Below, piece after piece: positions 9,409 to 16,988 of a DNA stretch of 35,951 bases. A program made the translations under genes and the position numbers. Every line of letters begins with the position of its first letter. Within the stretch, counting starts at the first letter, position 1. A model generated the notes under the pieces. That model was given only the letters and a program-made list of their open reading frames with translations. It ran no database searches and was not told the DNA's origin. The stretch is from Limnothrix sp. RL_2_0 (lineage in GTDB: Bacteria > Cyanobacteriota > Cyanobacteriia > Cyanobacteriales > MRBY01): NCBI GenBank assembly GCA_012033055.1, contig JAAUPR010000015.1, forward strand, positions 10,154-46,104. The letters are read 5' to 3'.

Positions 9409-10611
9409 TTACAGGGACGCACTGGTGAGTTCCCGTAATTTTGCGGTTAATCTGGCGGCTTCGGCGGGGTTTTGCTGTTGGTGGAGGGCGATCGCCTGTT
9501 TAAAGAATTTGATACTCTCGTCGATCTGACCGATGCGGAATAAAATTGCGCCTAAATTTTGGTGCGTCCATGGATTTGTGGGGTGGTACTGCAAAGCACT
9601 TTCATAGGCGGCGATCGCCTTGGGCACATCGTAAACGGCATTAAAAGCCATGCCGAGGTGATAGTATCCTGCCGCAAAACTTGGGTCGGCATTCACACTG
9701 GCCTGATGGTGGGCGATCGCCTGACCTGCCTGATTTTGTGTTTGCAACAATGCCCCAAGATTATGGTGTGCGCTGATTTTGAGCTTTTCTAGCAACGGCT
9801 GCTCTAACGCTTTTTCGTAATGCTTAATCGCTTTTTCCGTATCCCCCTCCTTCCGAAACGCATTGGCGAGATGATAGTGCAGTTCATAGACTAAATTCGG
9901 ACTTTCATTGGTACTACATTTCAGACCCTGTTTCAATGTTTTCAGCGCCTTTTTCGTCAGCCCTTCCGCCAGATAAATTGCCCCTAATTTACTGCATACA
10001 TAGGGGTCATTACCGTGGTCTTGGTAATAATGCTCCATCGCCACCTTCGCGCGGACACTCTTTTCCAGCTTGGCGATCGCCTCCCGTTGATAACCCGTAT
10101 GGAAAATCGCCACCAGCGGAATTTCTTTAATTTGCCAATGGGGTTCCGTTTTCAAGATTTCCCCTACACTGTCGTCGATCAAAGCATGGTAGGGACGATC
10201 AAACCGAATCTGGGGATGACGCCGAAATAACCGCGACACCAGCGAATAGGGAGATTGCACCGCGCCAATTTCCTGCCGCAACAGGTTCACCGCCAACGTA
10301 TCCGGGTCGGCGATCGCCTTCTCTATCGCTTCAACGACTTCCGGATTAAGCTGTTCATCCGCATCCAGCACCAACACCCATTCCTTCGTTACCAGCTCCA
10401 AAGCCGCATTCCGAGCCGCCGCAAAATCCTGACACCATTCAAAATGACCAACCTTCGCCCCCAACCCCTGCGCAACCTCCACCGTCCGATCCGTCGAACC
10501 CGTATCCAGCACAACGATTTCTCCCACCACATCCTGCACTGTTCGCACACACTCCTCTAGAGTATCCGCTTCATTTTTAACGATCATGCACAGACTAAGG
10601 CGGTCATTCAT
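9409..10611 (-). CDS. Family 2 glycosyltransferase with C-terminal TPR repeats
   Basis: A 400-aa protein. Residues about 1-100 are a GT-A fold of family 2: LSLCMIVKNEADTLEECV at the nucleotide-binding strand, VVLDTGSTDRT, and the metal-binding acidic motif VLDADE near residue 83. From about residue 190 onward the protein becomes a run of about five tetratricopeptide repeats (for example AIYLAEGLTKKALKTLKQGL and AAGYYHLGMAFNAVYDVPKA). This GT2-TPR arrangement is common in cyanobacteria and resembles SunS-like or O-linked glycosyltransferases that recognise peptides or surface-polymer partners. Acceptor and sugar donor cannot be deduced. ATG at 10609-10611 is the only sensible start. No membrane segment is seen, so it is probably cytosolic. 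Confidence 0.85.
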   Translation of the reverse strand: MNDRLSLCMIVKNEADTLEECVRTVQDVVGEIVVLDTGSTDRTVEVAQGLGAKVGHFEWCQDFAAARNAALELVTKEWVLVLDADEQLNPEVVEAIEKAIADPDTLAVNLLRQEIGAVQSPYSLVSRLFRRHPQIRFDRPYHALIDDSVGEILKTEPHWQIKEIPLVAIFHTGYQREAIAKLEKSVRAKVAMEHYYQDHGNDPYVCSKLGAIYLAEGLTKKALKTLKQGLKCSTNESPNLVYELHYHLANAFRKEGDTEKAIKHYEKALEQPLLEKLKISAHHNLGALLQTQNQAGQAIAHHQASVNADPSFAAGYYHLGMAFNAVYDVPKAIAAYESALQYHPTNPWTHQNLGAILFRIGQIDESIKFFKQAIALHQQQNPAEAARLTAKLRELTSASL

Positions 10612-10894
10612 TGATTTTAAAACTAAAAGATAATTAAATACTCACGGAAAATTGTAGCGGAAAGGTGGTCAAGCATCTGTATCTGTCGATTAGACCAAGG
10701 GGGAAAATAATAAAAATAGACAGCATCTTGTGATTCGTAAAACAGTATCTTTACTTTCCTGAAATCTCACTGTCAATAAAGTCAGCCTGCTTTTTGGTTC
10801 TTAAAATTAAACCAGTACTTCTCCCTACTATAAATATTCCATACTTAGAAGCCTATTTTCTTGGCTTTCTGTAAATCTTAAGTGCGACTAAAAA
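10612..10894. other. AT-rich intergenic region without a recognisable gene
   Basis: No convincing reading frame on either strand. A weak hairpin (AGAAGCC...GGCTTTCT, about 10848-10871) with no following T-tract is the only structure noticed. Upstream signals of the glycosyltransferase should lie near 10612-10700, but no clear promoter was found. Confidence 0.5.
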
Positions 10895-10925
10895 ACAAAT
10901 AAAAAAGAGAGCATAAGCTCCCTTG
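10895..10925 (-). terminator. Rho-independent terminator of the Psb34-like gene
   Basis: On the minus strand, stem AAGGGAGC, loop TTAT, stem GCTCTCTT (8 pairs, one G-U) is followed by TTTTTT and more T-rich sequence. It lies about 90 bases after the stop codon of the Psb34-like gene. Confidence 0.8.
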
Positions 10926-11013
10926 AAGATGAATAAATTTATTTTTCATGAAACCGCACGCTGTACAGTTTGTTTACCTAAATTTTTCTACCTGAATTTT
11001 TCTGCCTAAATTT

Positions 11014-11355
11014 TTATACAGACATACTGGCAATGATTGTTACGCCAAGTATTAAGCCGACAATAGATAAAGCAACAATTCCTAGCATAGTTAGATCCCG
11101 GCGCTTTTCGTCCAAAGGCTTATCACTAACGTAAACATCGGGTGTAATGGCATGGTTGTTGATGAGACCCTGCCCACTAACTGTATAGCCATCAGCTACT
11201 TTCGAGTCAGATTTAGCAGAGAGTTCTGGGTTTGTATTGATTTCACCTTCGCGATTTTTCCTAGCCGCAACTTCTGAAGGAACCAGCTCTCCACCATCAC
11301 TTAAATTATCTGTTTTTAATTCTTCAGGAACGGGAGTTGTTAATTTAGTATCCAT
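11014..11355 (-). CDS. Psb34-like (Ssl1498-family) single-span membrane protein with long N-terminal extension
   Basis: A 113-aa protein. The last 60 residues follow the pattern of the cyanobacterial Ssl1498/Psb34 family: a YTVSGQGLINNHAITPDVYV segment (family pattern roughly G-L/R-x-N-N-x-A-x-x-P-x-x-Y), a charged hinge (DEKRRD), and one C-terminal transmembrane helix (LGIVALSIVGLILGVTIIAS). Psb34 binds photosystem II assembly intermediates near CP47 and influences Hlip binding there. The first 50 or so residues are polar, rich in E, S, N and D, and make the protein about twice the usual length. ATG is preceded by AAGAGGT at a proper distance. A Hlip gene lies 0.7 kb upstream on the same strand. 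Family assignment rests on motif and topology only; a related but functionally distinct thylakoid protein is possible. Confidence 0.55.
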   Translation of the reverse strand: MDTKLTTPVPEELKTDNLSDGGELVPSEVAARKNREGEINTNPELSAKSDSKVADGYTVSGQGLINNHAITPDVYVSDKPLDEKRRDLTMLGIVALSIVGLILGVTIIASMSV

Positions 11356-11595
11356 AAAAATACCTCTTGTATTATGACTGCGGCTAAGGCAAAGAAGCCA
11401 TTTTTAATATGACAGTGTTTGCTGTGTTTCTTGCTTTAACCTACAACTTAATAGTAACTTTTTGGGGCGATCTATACATCCATCAAACGTGACAACTCTC
11501 TATCTTCCAATAGGACGAGATCTTCTTTATAGACTTGTTTTTGATATTAGGCTGGTCCGTCTAGCAGATTGGCCTAGAAGTCTGGTTATATCGAC

Positions 11596-11886
11596 TTATA
11601 GTTTTGAGGTTAAACGGCAAACAAATGCTCTACGAATATCTCTGGCTGTGCGGCGATCGCCATCGGTTTTATTGAACTCAATACGACAATCAAATTTTTC
11701 AGGCGCTTGTTTTTTGCCATTAATATTTAAGACCGCTCGATATTCCCAAAAATACTTTGCGCTTCTTTTGATCGACACTAAACAAATTTGTTGCTCACCC
11801 TCGGTGTGACATATTGATGCGGCTGCTATGGGCATCGGTAAGCAAAGATAAAAAATAAACCACAAACTAATTAGTCGAATTAGCAT
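11596..11886 (-). CDS. Small exported cysteine-containing protein, function unknown
   Basis: A 96-aa protein with a clear signal peptide (MLIRLISLWFIFYLCLPMPIAAAS) followed by a mature part of about 72 residues. The mature part holds four cysteines: C-x8-C near its start (ICHTEGEQQIC), one in KFDCRIEF and one in AFVCRL, suggesting two disulphides in the periplasm or thylakoid lumen. The segment ICLVSIKRSAKYFWEYRAVL resembles a recurrent cyanobacterial family of small hypothetical proteins that I recognise by pattern but cannot name. ATG at 11884-11886; no strong ribosome site. The gene stands alone between the Hlip terminator and the Psb34-like gene, on the same strand as both. No function is proposed. 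Confidence 0.6.
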   Translation of the reverse strand: MLIRLISLWFIFYLCLPMPIAAASICHTEGEQQICLVSIKRSAKYFWEYRAVLNINGKKQAPEKFDCRIEFNKTDGDRRTARDIRRAFVCRLTSKL

Positions 11887-11960
11887 ACTTTTTCGGTTAG
11901 ATTGGTTCTGCTCTAATCGTGCTTGCCCCTAATCAATGCTGACACCGTACCATTGGCCAC

Positions 11961-11992
11961 AAAAAAACTGAGTAACTCGAAAGCACCCAGTC
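11961..11992 (-). terminator. Rho-independent terminator of the Hlip gene
   Basis: Minus strand: stem ACTGGGTG, 9-nt loop, stem TACTCAGT (8 pairs including two G-U), followed by seven T. It lies 56 bases past the hliC stop codon. Confidence 0.8.
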
Positions 11993-12047
11993 ATTAGAAA
12001 GATAATAATTGACAATGAAATGAAACTTGTAAAACTCCGTTCGGAAC

Positions 12048-12185
12048 TTAGAGGAGACCGAAGAAGTGAAGTACGCCTTGGCCTGTGGTGAGTTCAAGGG
12101 CGATCGCCGCAACGAAACCAATCATTGCCAAACGGCCATTGAGATTTTCTGCGGATACGGTGAAACCAAATTTTTTGTCTTCCAT
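12048..12185 (-). CDS. hliC: High-light-inducible protein (HliC/ScpB type)
   Basis: A 45-aa one-helix chlorophyll-binding protein. The translation contains the chlorophyll a/b-binding signature [20 protein letters not shown], with the Glu/Arg/Asn ligand set of the first LHC helix, and ends [11 protein letters not shown], very close to the C-terminus of Synechocystis HliC. Hlips protect photosystem II assembly intermediates and chlorophyll biosynthesis enzymes from light damage by quenching excitation with bound carotenoid. ATG at 12183-12185 has AAAGGT upstream. The HIP1 octamer lies inside the helix-coding part. A terminator follows, so it is probably transcribed alone. A Psb34-like gene nearby fits a photosystem II assembly/photoprotection theme. 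Light or stress control is expected for the family but no operator was identified. Confidence 0.93.
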   Translation of the reverse strand: MEDKKFGFTVSAENLNGRLAMIGFVAAIALELTTGQGVLHFFGLL

Positions 12186-12357
12186 GATGTACCTTTTTTT
12201 GTGAAGAGAGGATAATTGCTTGATGGCTTTATCTTAACAAAGGTTTACACAAGAGCGCTACCCCAATGGACTGACTTTAGTTCAGTTTCTATGACATTAA
12301 AGATAAGCAAAGATTATATGTGTCCTGATCAACCCCAAAGTGTTGCGTTTAAGCCAA

Positions 12358-12393
12358 CAAAAAAGAGGCGATCGCCGGATGGATCACCTCTTT
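12358..12393 (-). terminator. Rho-independent terminator of the PRC-barrel gene, containing a HIP1 site
   Basis: Minus strand: a 12-base stem AAAGAGGTGATC pairs with GATCGCCTCTTT (one U-G pair) around an 8-nt loop and is followed by a T run. The HIP1 octamer forms part of the downstream arm. The plus strand could also form the hairpin but lacks a good T-tract. Confidence 0.8.
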
Positions 12394-12456
12394 CCTTTTG
12401 AGATATTACTAACTTCTGGGTTAACTCCTCAGATTCACGCAGGTAGAAGAGCGAAC

Positions 12457-13416
12457 TTAATAGCCACCAGATTCCTCTTCATATTCATATTCCTTAGTGG
12501 TCTCTGGAATATTGACGACGGGGGGAGTATAAGGCTCCTCTTTGACATCATCATCCCAAACATCGCCAGCTACGTTGGCCTCAGAATAATTGTTGGGAGT
12601 AGGCTCCTCATAGCCATAATCCGTATTCGCATCATCCTCCCAATTTCCCCCTTCTTCATAATCGTCATAGGTCATGGCTTTCTGTTGTTGACGACGAGGT
12701 GCTGGCGGAGCAATAGGTTCTGCTTCCCACTCATCCTCATCCCAGTTATTGATCGGTTGGCGGGTCTCGATGGGACGAGCAACGGGCTGCTGTAGGGGAA
12801 CGCCAGTACCCAATTGATTTTCGGGGCGGGCTGTGGGGGCATAATACAAATCTTCTTCTTGACGCTCCCATGGGGGACGACCAATACCGATTCTCTCTAG
12901 AAGACCAACAGTAATTTGACTGAGACGTTCTTCGGCTCCTTCAAACACAATTAGGCGGTTGGGGCCACTGCTAACTACTTCTTCGATGGGTAATTCGTAG
13001 GTGCTGATAACCTGTTCTGGAATTTGGGGTAAACCGAGGGAGGCAATAATTAATGAAGAAACTGTGCCGCTCTCTAGATCAAACTGAAAATCTCGTACTC
13101 GGCCTAAGGGTTCCCCTGCTTCGGTGATCACTTCGCTGTTGATCAAGGGGCTATAGGCTTCGACATCGACATCGGCTAATACGTTTTCGTCTTCGACGAG
13201 GATCACATCCCCTGTACGACTGACGGTATCGAGGTACATGTATTTTGGCATGCCTGACACGGAAAACATGCTATCCCGTAGTCCGAGGGATACGACTTCC
13301 CGCCGATCAATATCCACTAAGACATCTTTAACGACCCCTAGGCGTGTTCCATTATTACGGGTAATGACTTGGGTGTTGATAAATTCGTTGCGGAGACGGA
13401 TGGAATCGATGGTCAT
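12457..13416 (-). CDS. PRC-barrel domain protein with acidic C-terminal tail
   Basis: A 319-aa protein. Residues about 5-80 (LRNEFINTQVITRNNGTRLG...KDVLVDIDRREVVSLGL) and about 90-165 (SPLINSEVITEAGEPLGRVRDF) are two PRC-barrel repeats, the small beta-barrel fold also found in RimM and photosynthetic reaction centre H subunits. From about residue 190 the sequence becomes low-complexity, acidic and aromatic (runs of D, E, W, Y with proline), ending EYEYEEESGGY, and is probably disordered. No membrane segment or signal peptide. I use ATG at 13414-13416; a TTG nine bases further out is also in frame but less likely. The gene is divergent from prfB across a 387-bp gap. PRC-barrel proteins of this two-repeat form are widespread in cyanobacteria; the role is unknown, possibly an adaptor to RNA or photosynthetic membranes. 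Confidence 0.8.
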   Translation of the reverse strand: MTIDSIRLRNEFINTQVITRNNGTRLGVVKDVLVDIDRREVVSLGLRDSMFSVSGMPKYMYLDTVSRTGDVILVEDENVLADVDVEAYSPLINSEVITEAGEPLGRVRDFQFDLESGTVSSLIIASLGLPQIPEQVISTYELPIEEVVSSGPNRLIVFEGAEERLSQITVGLLERIGIGRPPWERQEEDLYYAPTARPENQLGTGVPLQQPVARPIETRQPINNWDEDEWEAEPIAPPAPRRQQQKAMTYDDYEEGGNWEDDANTDYGYEEPTPNNYSEANVAGDVWDDDVKEEPYTPPVVNIPETTKEYEYEEESGGY

Positions 13417-13803
13417 GTTGTTCAAATAATTGTCGATGCGCTAGTGGTTTAGGAAAACTTTTGTGGGCGATCGCCTAATAATTTTAGTAGAAGAAGATCG
13501 CAGTGCAATTCCGTAAATATTATGGATTAGCGTTGAATCATAAAAGCCTATGGGCGACCGAACAAGCATCAGAGCCGTTATCCAGCAGACTCTATCATTT
13601 CAAGGTCTGTCTGACAACTTCCTTCTAGCAGGGTTTTCCCTATTCTAGCGAATTGAATTGCAAATCTTCGGTTTTTGGGGTTAGAGCCTAAAGATTCTAT
13701 TTTTAAATATCTAATAAATATGGACTTCAAGGACATCCAGTATAATCAGAACGCTCAAGCTGATTTTTTAAGGCTAATTTTGTTCGGGAGTTAATACTAA
13801 TCA
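13417..13803. other. Divergent intergenic region between the PRC-barrel gene and prfB
   Basis: No gene seen. It carries one HIP1 site (about 13467) and should hold the promoters of both divergent genes. The only good element is a consensus -10 box at 13741-13746, described separately. Confidence 0.5.
13741..13746 (+). promoter_or_regulatory. Candidate -10 box of the prfB promoter
   Basis: A perfect TATAAT lies 58 bases before the prfB start codon. No good -35 hexamer is found at 16-18 bases upstream, so activity is uncertain. A GGGAG ribosome site is at about 13786-13791. Confidence 0.4.
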
Positions 13804-14937
13804 ATGATGGAAGTGTCGGACTTGAAGCGATCGCTGGAACTAGTCAGTACGCGCCTGGGGAAAACCCAGGACTATCTTTGACTTAAAGACCCTTAACGCC
13901 AGAATTTTTGACCTAGAACAAATTGCTGCCCAGCCTGAATTTTGGGATGACCAAGATACGGCCCAAGGGACGCTACAGGAATTAAACGATCTCAAGGCGA
14001 ATGTGGAGCAATATCACCACTGGCGATCGCAGTACGAAGACGCAGAAGCCATCTGTGAACTACTAGAACTCGATGACGATCCAGCCCTCCTCACAGAAGC
14101 CCTCGAAAACCTCGACACCCTCCAGAAAGAATTAGACCGCTGGGAATTACAACAAATGCTCTCCGGCGAATATGATCCAAACGGTGCAGTTCTGACCATT
14201 AACGCTGGCGCTGGTGGAACCGATGCCCAAGATTGGGCTGAAATGTTGTTGCGCATGTACACTCGCTGGGGCGAAAAACAAGGCTACAAGGTGCGATCGC
14301 CGAAATTTCCGAGGGAGAAGAAGCCGGAATCAAATCCGCTACCCTCGAAATCGAAGGACGCTATGCCTTTGGGTATCTCAAAAGCGAAAAAGGAACCCAC
14401 CGCCTCGTCAGAATTTCCCCCTTTAACGCTAACGATAAACGACAAACTAGTTTTGCTGGCGTTGAAATCATGCCCGCCCTTACTAACGACGCAGTCAAAG
14501 TAGATATCCCCGACAAAGATTTAGAGATCACCACCACCCGCGCAGGCGGTAAAGGTGGACAAAACGTTAATAAAGTAGAAACGGCAGTACGCATTGTTCA
14601 TCTGCCCACTGGGGTGGCTGTACGCTGTACCCAAGAGCGATCGCAGTTACAAAATAAAGAAAAAGCCTTAGCCTTGCTAAAAGCAAAATTACTCATCATT
14701 GCCCAAGAACAACGCACCCAAGAAATCGCCGAAATCCGAGGCGACATGGTGGAAGCCGCATGGGGAAACCAAATTCGCAACTATGTATTTCATCCTTACC
14801 AAATGGTGAAAGATCTGCGGACTAGCCACGAAACAACCGATATCAATGGCGTGATGGATGGCGATTTAGATGCGTTTATCGAAGCCTATCTCCGTCAGGA
14901 AACTCAGTTGGGAGAGGCTCCCGCCAAAGACAATTAA
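13804..14937 (+). CDS. prfB: Peptide chain release factor 2 (programmed +1 frameshift), with a second unexplained frameshift
   Basis: RF2 releases polypeptides at UGA and UAA codons. The zero frame starts ATG ATG GAA GTG and ends at TGA (13879-13881) after 25 codons; the product continues in the +1 frame ([15 protein letters not shown]), the classic autoregulatory arrangement. Family motifs follow: the SPF stop-recognition tripeptide in RISPFNAND, and the catalytic GGQ in [15 protein letters not shown]. Between them, at GTG (14291-14293), the frame breaks again: the RF2 frame resumes as GCG ATC GCC GAA ([12 protein letters not shown]) one base earlier than read, so one G is missing directly before a HIP1 octamer. 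As written the protein ends in an unrelated tail and lacks GGQ. With both shifts repaired the product is about 377 aa, normal for RF2. RF2 should be essential, so a sequencing error is the likeliest explanation. Confidence 0.93.
13854..13882 (+). promoter_or_regulatory. RF2 programmed +1 frameshift site with upstream hairpin
   Basis: The slip site CTT TGA C (13876-13882) is preceded by an internal Shine-Dalgarno-like AGGA (13868-13871) four bases before CTT. CCTGGG (13854-13859) and CCCAGG (13865-13870) form a perfect 6-bp stem with loop GAAAA, ending just before ACTATCTTTGA, so the 3' arm contains most of the AGGA. In other bacteria, slow termination at this UGA when RF2 is scarce allows the shift; the hairpin is an addition seen here. 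Confidence 0.85.
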
Positions 14938-14977
14938 CCAAAGCAAACGACTGTAAATCAACAGTTTCAATTCTTCC

Positions 14978-15625
14978 TTAGCCAGAGATGCGGGGATATA
15001 AACATCGCTGAAATTGATGGCACTCAAGTTCTAAGCCACTGATCGCAAAAGATTTCGTTGTGCAAGCATATCGATCTACGGGGAGGGCCGTATAGGCATC
15101 GGGCGTTAATAAAATTTCCATTTGCCCCGCCAAATCTTCCCCTAATTTGCAAGTGATATTCATCTCCGCCCCAAAGAGATCTTTTTCGCCGATCACCAAA
15201 GTTTTTCCATAACCAATACCGATACTGCCGTAAATATTTCGTTCTGCTGGGGAGACTTCGTTCATCGCTTCAAAGGCACGAAAAATATCGAGGGCGGCTT
15301 CTAATGCTTGGTCTGGTCGGGGAAAGATTGCAAATAAATTGTCTGCTTCCTGCTTAATCACTTGTCCACCATTCCCGGCGATCGCCGGACAAGAAGCCTG
15401 TTCCATCTGGTGGATCATCGCCAGAAAATGAATGATGCCGTATTGAACAGACAAGCGCGAGAAACCACACATATCCAGCACCAAGATTGCCACATCCTGT
15501 CCAAAGACCTGCCAGATGACCTCATCCACTTGGGCCGAACGCTCTGGGTATTGGATGCGTTCTGAGAGGAGTTGTTTCAGATATGCGCGGTCAGGACGGG
15601 GCGATGGCTCTATGAGATCTGACAT
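14978..15625 (-). CDS. Class III adenylate/guanylate cyclase-like protein with an altered active site
   Basis: A 215-aa protein consisting almost entirely of a cyclase homology domain. The first metal aspartate is Asp51 in VLDMCGFSRLS; the loop GGQVIKQEADNLFAIF gives Lys91 (adenine contact) and the second metal Asp95, 44 residues later as in true cyclases. The transition-state pair is partly kept: Asn156 in GAEMNITCKLGED, but the usual Arg four residues on is Lys160. No sensory domain or membrane span is attached. It may be a weak cyclase, a heterodimer half or a degenerate nucleotide sensor. ATG at 15623-15625. A CRP-like palindrome lies about 250 bases upstream, which hints at cAMP control but does not prove it. 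Confidence 0.75.
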   Translation of the reverse strand: MSDLIEPSPRPDRAYLKQLLSERIQYPERSAQVDEVIWQVFGQDVAILVLDMCGFSRLSVQYGIIHFLAMIHQMEQASCPAIAGNGGQVIKQEADNLFAIFPRPDQALEAALDIFRAFEAMNEVSPAERNIYGSIGIGYGKTLVIGEKDLFGAEMNITCKLGEDLAGQMEILLTPDAYTALPVDRYACTTKSFAISGLELECHQFQRCLYPRISG

Positions 15626-15874
15626 GACTAGCAGGATTTACGGAGTTATCTTCTTTTCCTACGCCGAAACCCGTAGATTTCCTGATAAAGCACTAAAGCT
15701 GTTAAAAAAAAACTTGTATTTCTGTATTTGAATGCTGAAAATTTTGGTTTCTGGACAGAGGTACTTTGTTTGCATGATGAAGATCACCTTGGCCGTAAAC
15801 CATCAATCACAATTTTTACCGAAGAGATGAATTGATTTCAATTTGAGCTTGAACAGACTGTAAACACAAGAGTT

Positions 15875-15890
15875 TGTGACAAAGATCACT
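15875..15890. promoter_or_regulatory. CRP (SyCRP1)-like binding site
   Basis: TGTGACAAAGATCACT matches the TGTGA-N6-TCACA consensus of cAMP receptor proteins with a single mismatch in the half-sites. It sits 250 bases upstream of the cyclase-like gene and about 420 bases upstream of the small gene at 16308. Function is inferred from pattern only. Confidence 0.45.
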
Positions 15891-16130
15891 CTCCCCAAAA
15901 ATACTCATCACAACATAATTACTTACGATACTTTTTTGCTTAAATAAATACTGTACGTACGCAGTTTGTTGGCTTTGTAAACACTTTATTTAGTTCTTGT
16001 AAATAGCTTTAGAAAAATAAGGCAAATTACGGATTCTTCTGGATTTGATGATGCTTTTTAGCTTTAGAATGCCTAGTTTAAATTAGTTTTAGGGCTAGCA
16101 TAAAAAAGCTTGATGTGAAATAATGTTGTC

Positions 16131-16167
16131 TGAACAACTCAAATATCTTGTATATTTACGCCAAACA
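16131..16167 (+). promoter_or_regulatory. Upstream block shared with the second small paralogue (copy 1)
   Basis: The 37-nt stretch beginning TGAACAACTC and containing ATATTT and CCAA aligns without gaps to 16989-17025, with 27 of 37 bases identical by eye. It lies 177 bases before the ATG of the 59-aa gene. It may be a shared promoter or operator retained after duplication. Confidence 0.45.
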
Positions 16168-16238
16168 ACTGATGAATAAAGAATGTGAAAACTCTAAACT
16201 AATAGTCATATTCCAATAAAGAACTTTCTTAACTAAAA

Positions 16239-16263
16239 TTAAGTAAATTAGGTCTTTACTTAA
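16239..16263. promoter_or_regulatory. Perfect 9-bp inverted repeat before the 59-aa gene
   Basis: TTAAGTAAA, 7-base spacer, TTTACTTAA. It ends 44 bases before the ATG at 16308, a typical operator position. No regulator is known for it. Confidence 0.4.
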
Positions 16264-16307
16264 ATGCATTCATCAACTATTGATCTAACTTTCTCGTGAG
16301 CAAAGCA

Positions 16308-16487
16308 ATGAAAACCTTCTCCAGTATCGTCCAAGAAATTTATTCGTCAGGCCAAATTAGTCCTTCTCAGCAACAGGAATTGGAACAGTTGTTGTGGCTA
16401 TTGCCGAAGAATGATTCGACGATCGCCAAAACACTGAATGATCTGGAAGAAGATATTGTCAATGGCAAAATTGCTGTCTCTGTCTGA
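16308..16487 (+). CDS. Tiny conserved-type protein, paralogue 1 (59 aa)
   Basis: Starts ATG AAA ACC TTC; a GTG four codons earlier is in frame, but the ATG aligns exactly with the start of the 60-aa paralogue at 17132. Both proteins share the order I/V-Q-x-x-hydrophobic, S/TGQI, a Gln-rich turn, QLLW, a proline, L..LE and a closing NG/GN segment: here IVQEIYSSGQI, EQLLWLLPKND, TLNDLEEDIVNGKIAV. The composition is helical and acidic with no membrane span, cysteine or metal motif. Similar 55-65-aa proteins occur in other cyanobacteria as hypothetical genes; I know of no function. Two inverted repeats and a conserved block lie upstream. The glutaredoxin-like gene on the other strand converges on its end. 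Confidence 0.65.
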   Translation: MKTFSSIVQEIYSSGQISPSQQQELEQLLWLLPKNDSTIAKTLNDLEEDIVNGKIAVSV

Positions 16488-16512
16488 GCGGTTCCCTTAG
16501 GCCTGTGGCTAG

Positions 16513-16776
16513 TCAACTGAGATATGTCGCAAGTTTGTGTTCAAGTTTGGCGATCGCTATTCTCGGAGAAAACCTTGGTAAAACCACCTCTTGCCCTCCT
16601 TTGATGATGCACAAGACCGGAATTTCATATTGGTATTGCTCAAACCAGTCTGGATTAGCCGTGATATCCCGCATCTCAAGCGCGAACTCTACGGTTTGTA
16701 TCTGCGCTAATTTTTCTGCTAACCCCTCGCAGAGGTGACAACCGGGTTTGCTGTAGAAAATTAAAGTCTGCATCAT
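16513..16776 (-). CDS. Glutaredoxin-family (DUF836-like) thioredoxin-fold protein
   Basis: An 87-aa thioredoxin-fold protein. MQTLIFYSKPGCHLCEGLAE carries a CxxC active site (CHLC) at the end of the first strand, and the cis-proline motif is EIPVLC, followed by GGQEVVLPRF, which fits small glutaredoxin-like proteins of the DUF836 family. Such proteins are presumed thiol-disulphide oxidoreductases; partners are not known. I start at ATG 16774-16776; the next codon is also ATG, and a longer TTG-started form is unlikely. It lies on the opposite strand between the two small paralogues, its 3' end 25 bases from the end of the first one, so the two are convergent. Confidence 0.8.
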   Translation of the reverse strand: MMQTLIFYSKPGCHLCEGLAEKLAQIQTVEFALEMRDITANPDWFEQYQYEIPVLCIIKGGQEVVLPRFSPRIAIAKLEHKLATYLS

Positions 16777-16988
16777 GCCATCCAAAATTTTGCAAAAGGA
16801 CAATATACCTTGAATGCCCGCCTGGGTTCTGAAATGTTGCTGTAGAGGTTCCCTGCCGAAATCATTATTCCTTTGCTCTTAGTGACCTTGAACTTTTGCG
16901 AAGTAATTTTAAGGAATGATGGCTGCAAAATTAAGAAATGATTAAAAGTCAGAGTTTCCGTAAAAAGTCAGGACTTAATATTATGTAT

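Larger units (their letters stand above)
15626..16307. other. Long AT-rich intergenic region with several palindromes
   Basis: No convincing gene on either strand over about 680 bases. It contains a CRP-like site (15875-15890), a block (16131-16167) shared with the upstream region of the second small paralogue, and a perfect 9-bp inverted repeat (16239-16263) before the small gene at 16308. The length and structure leave room for a small RNA or a long 5' leader. Confidence 0.5.

Noticed and set aside
14285-14305. A programmed -1 frameshift in prfB or the subtilase
   Set aside because: No X-XXY-YYZ slippery heptamer and no stable hairpin at the right distance downstream; both contexts read GGTGCGATCGCC.
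16505-16738. Plus-strand 77-codon frame opposite the glutaredoxin-like gene
   Set aside because: The minus strand has a convincing CHLC thioredoxin fold, so this is a shadow.
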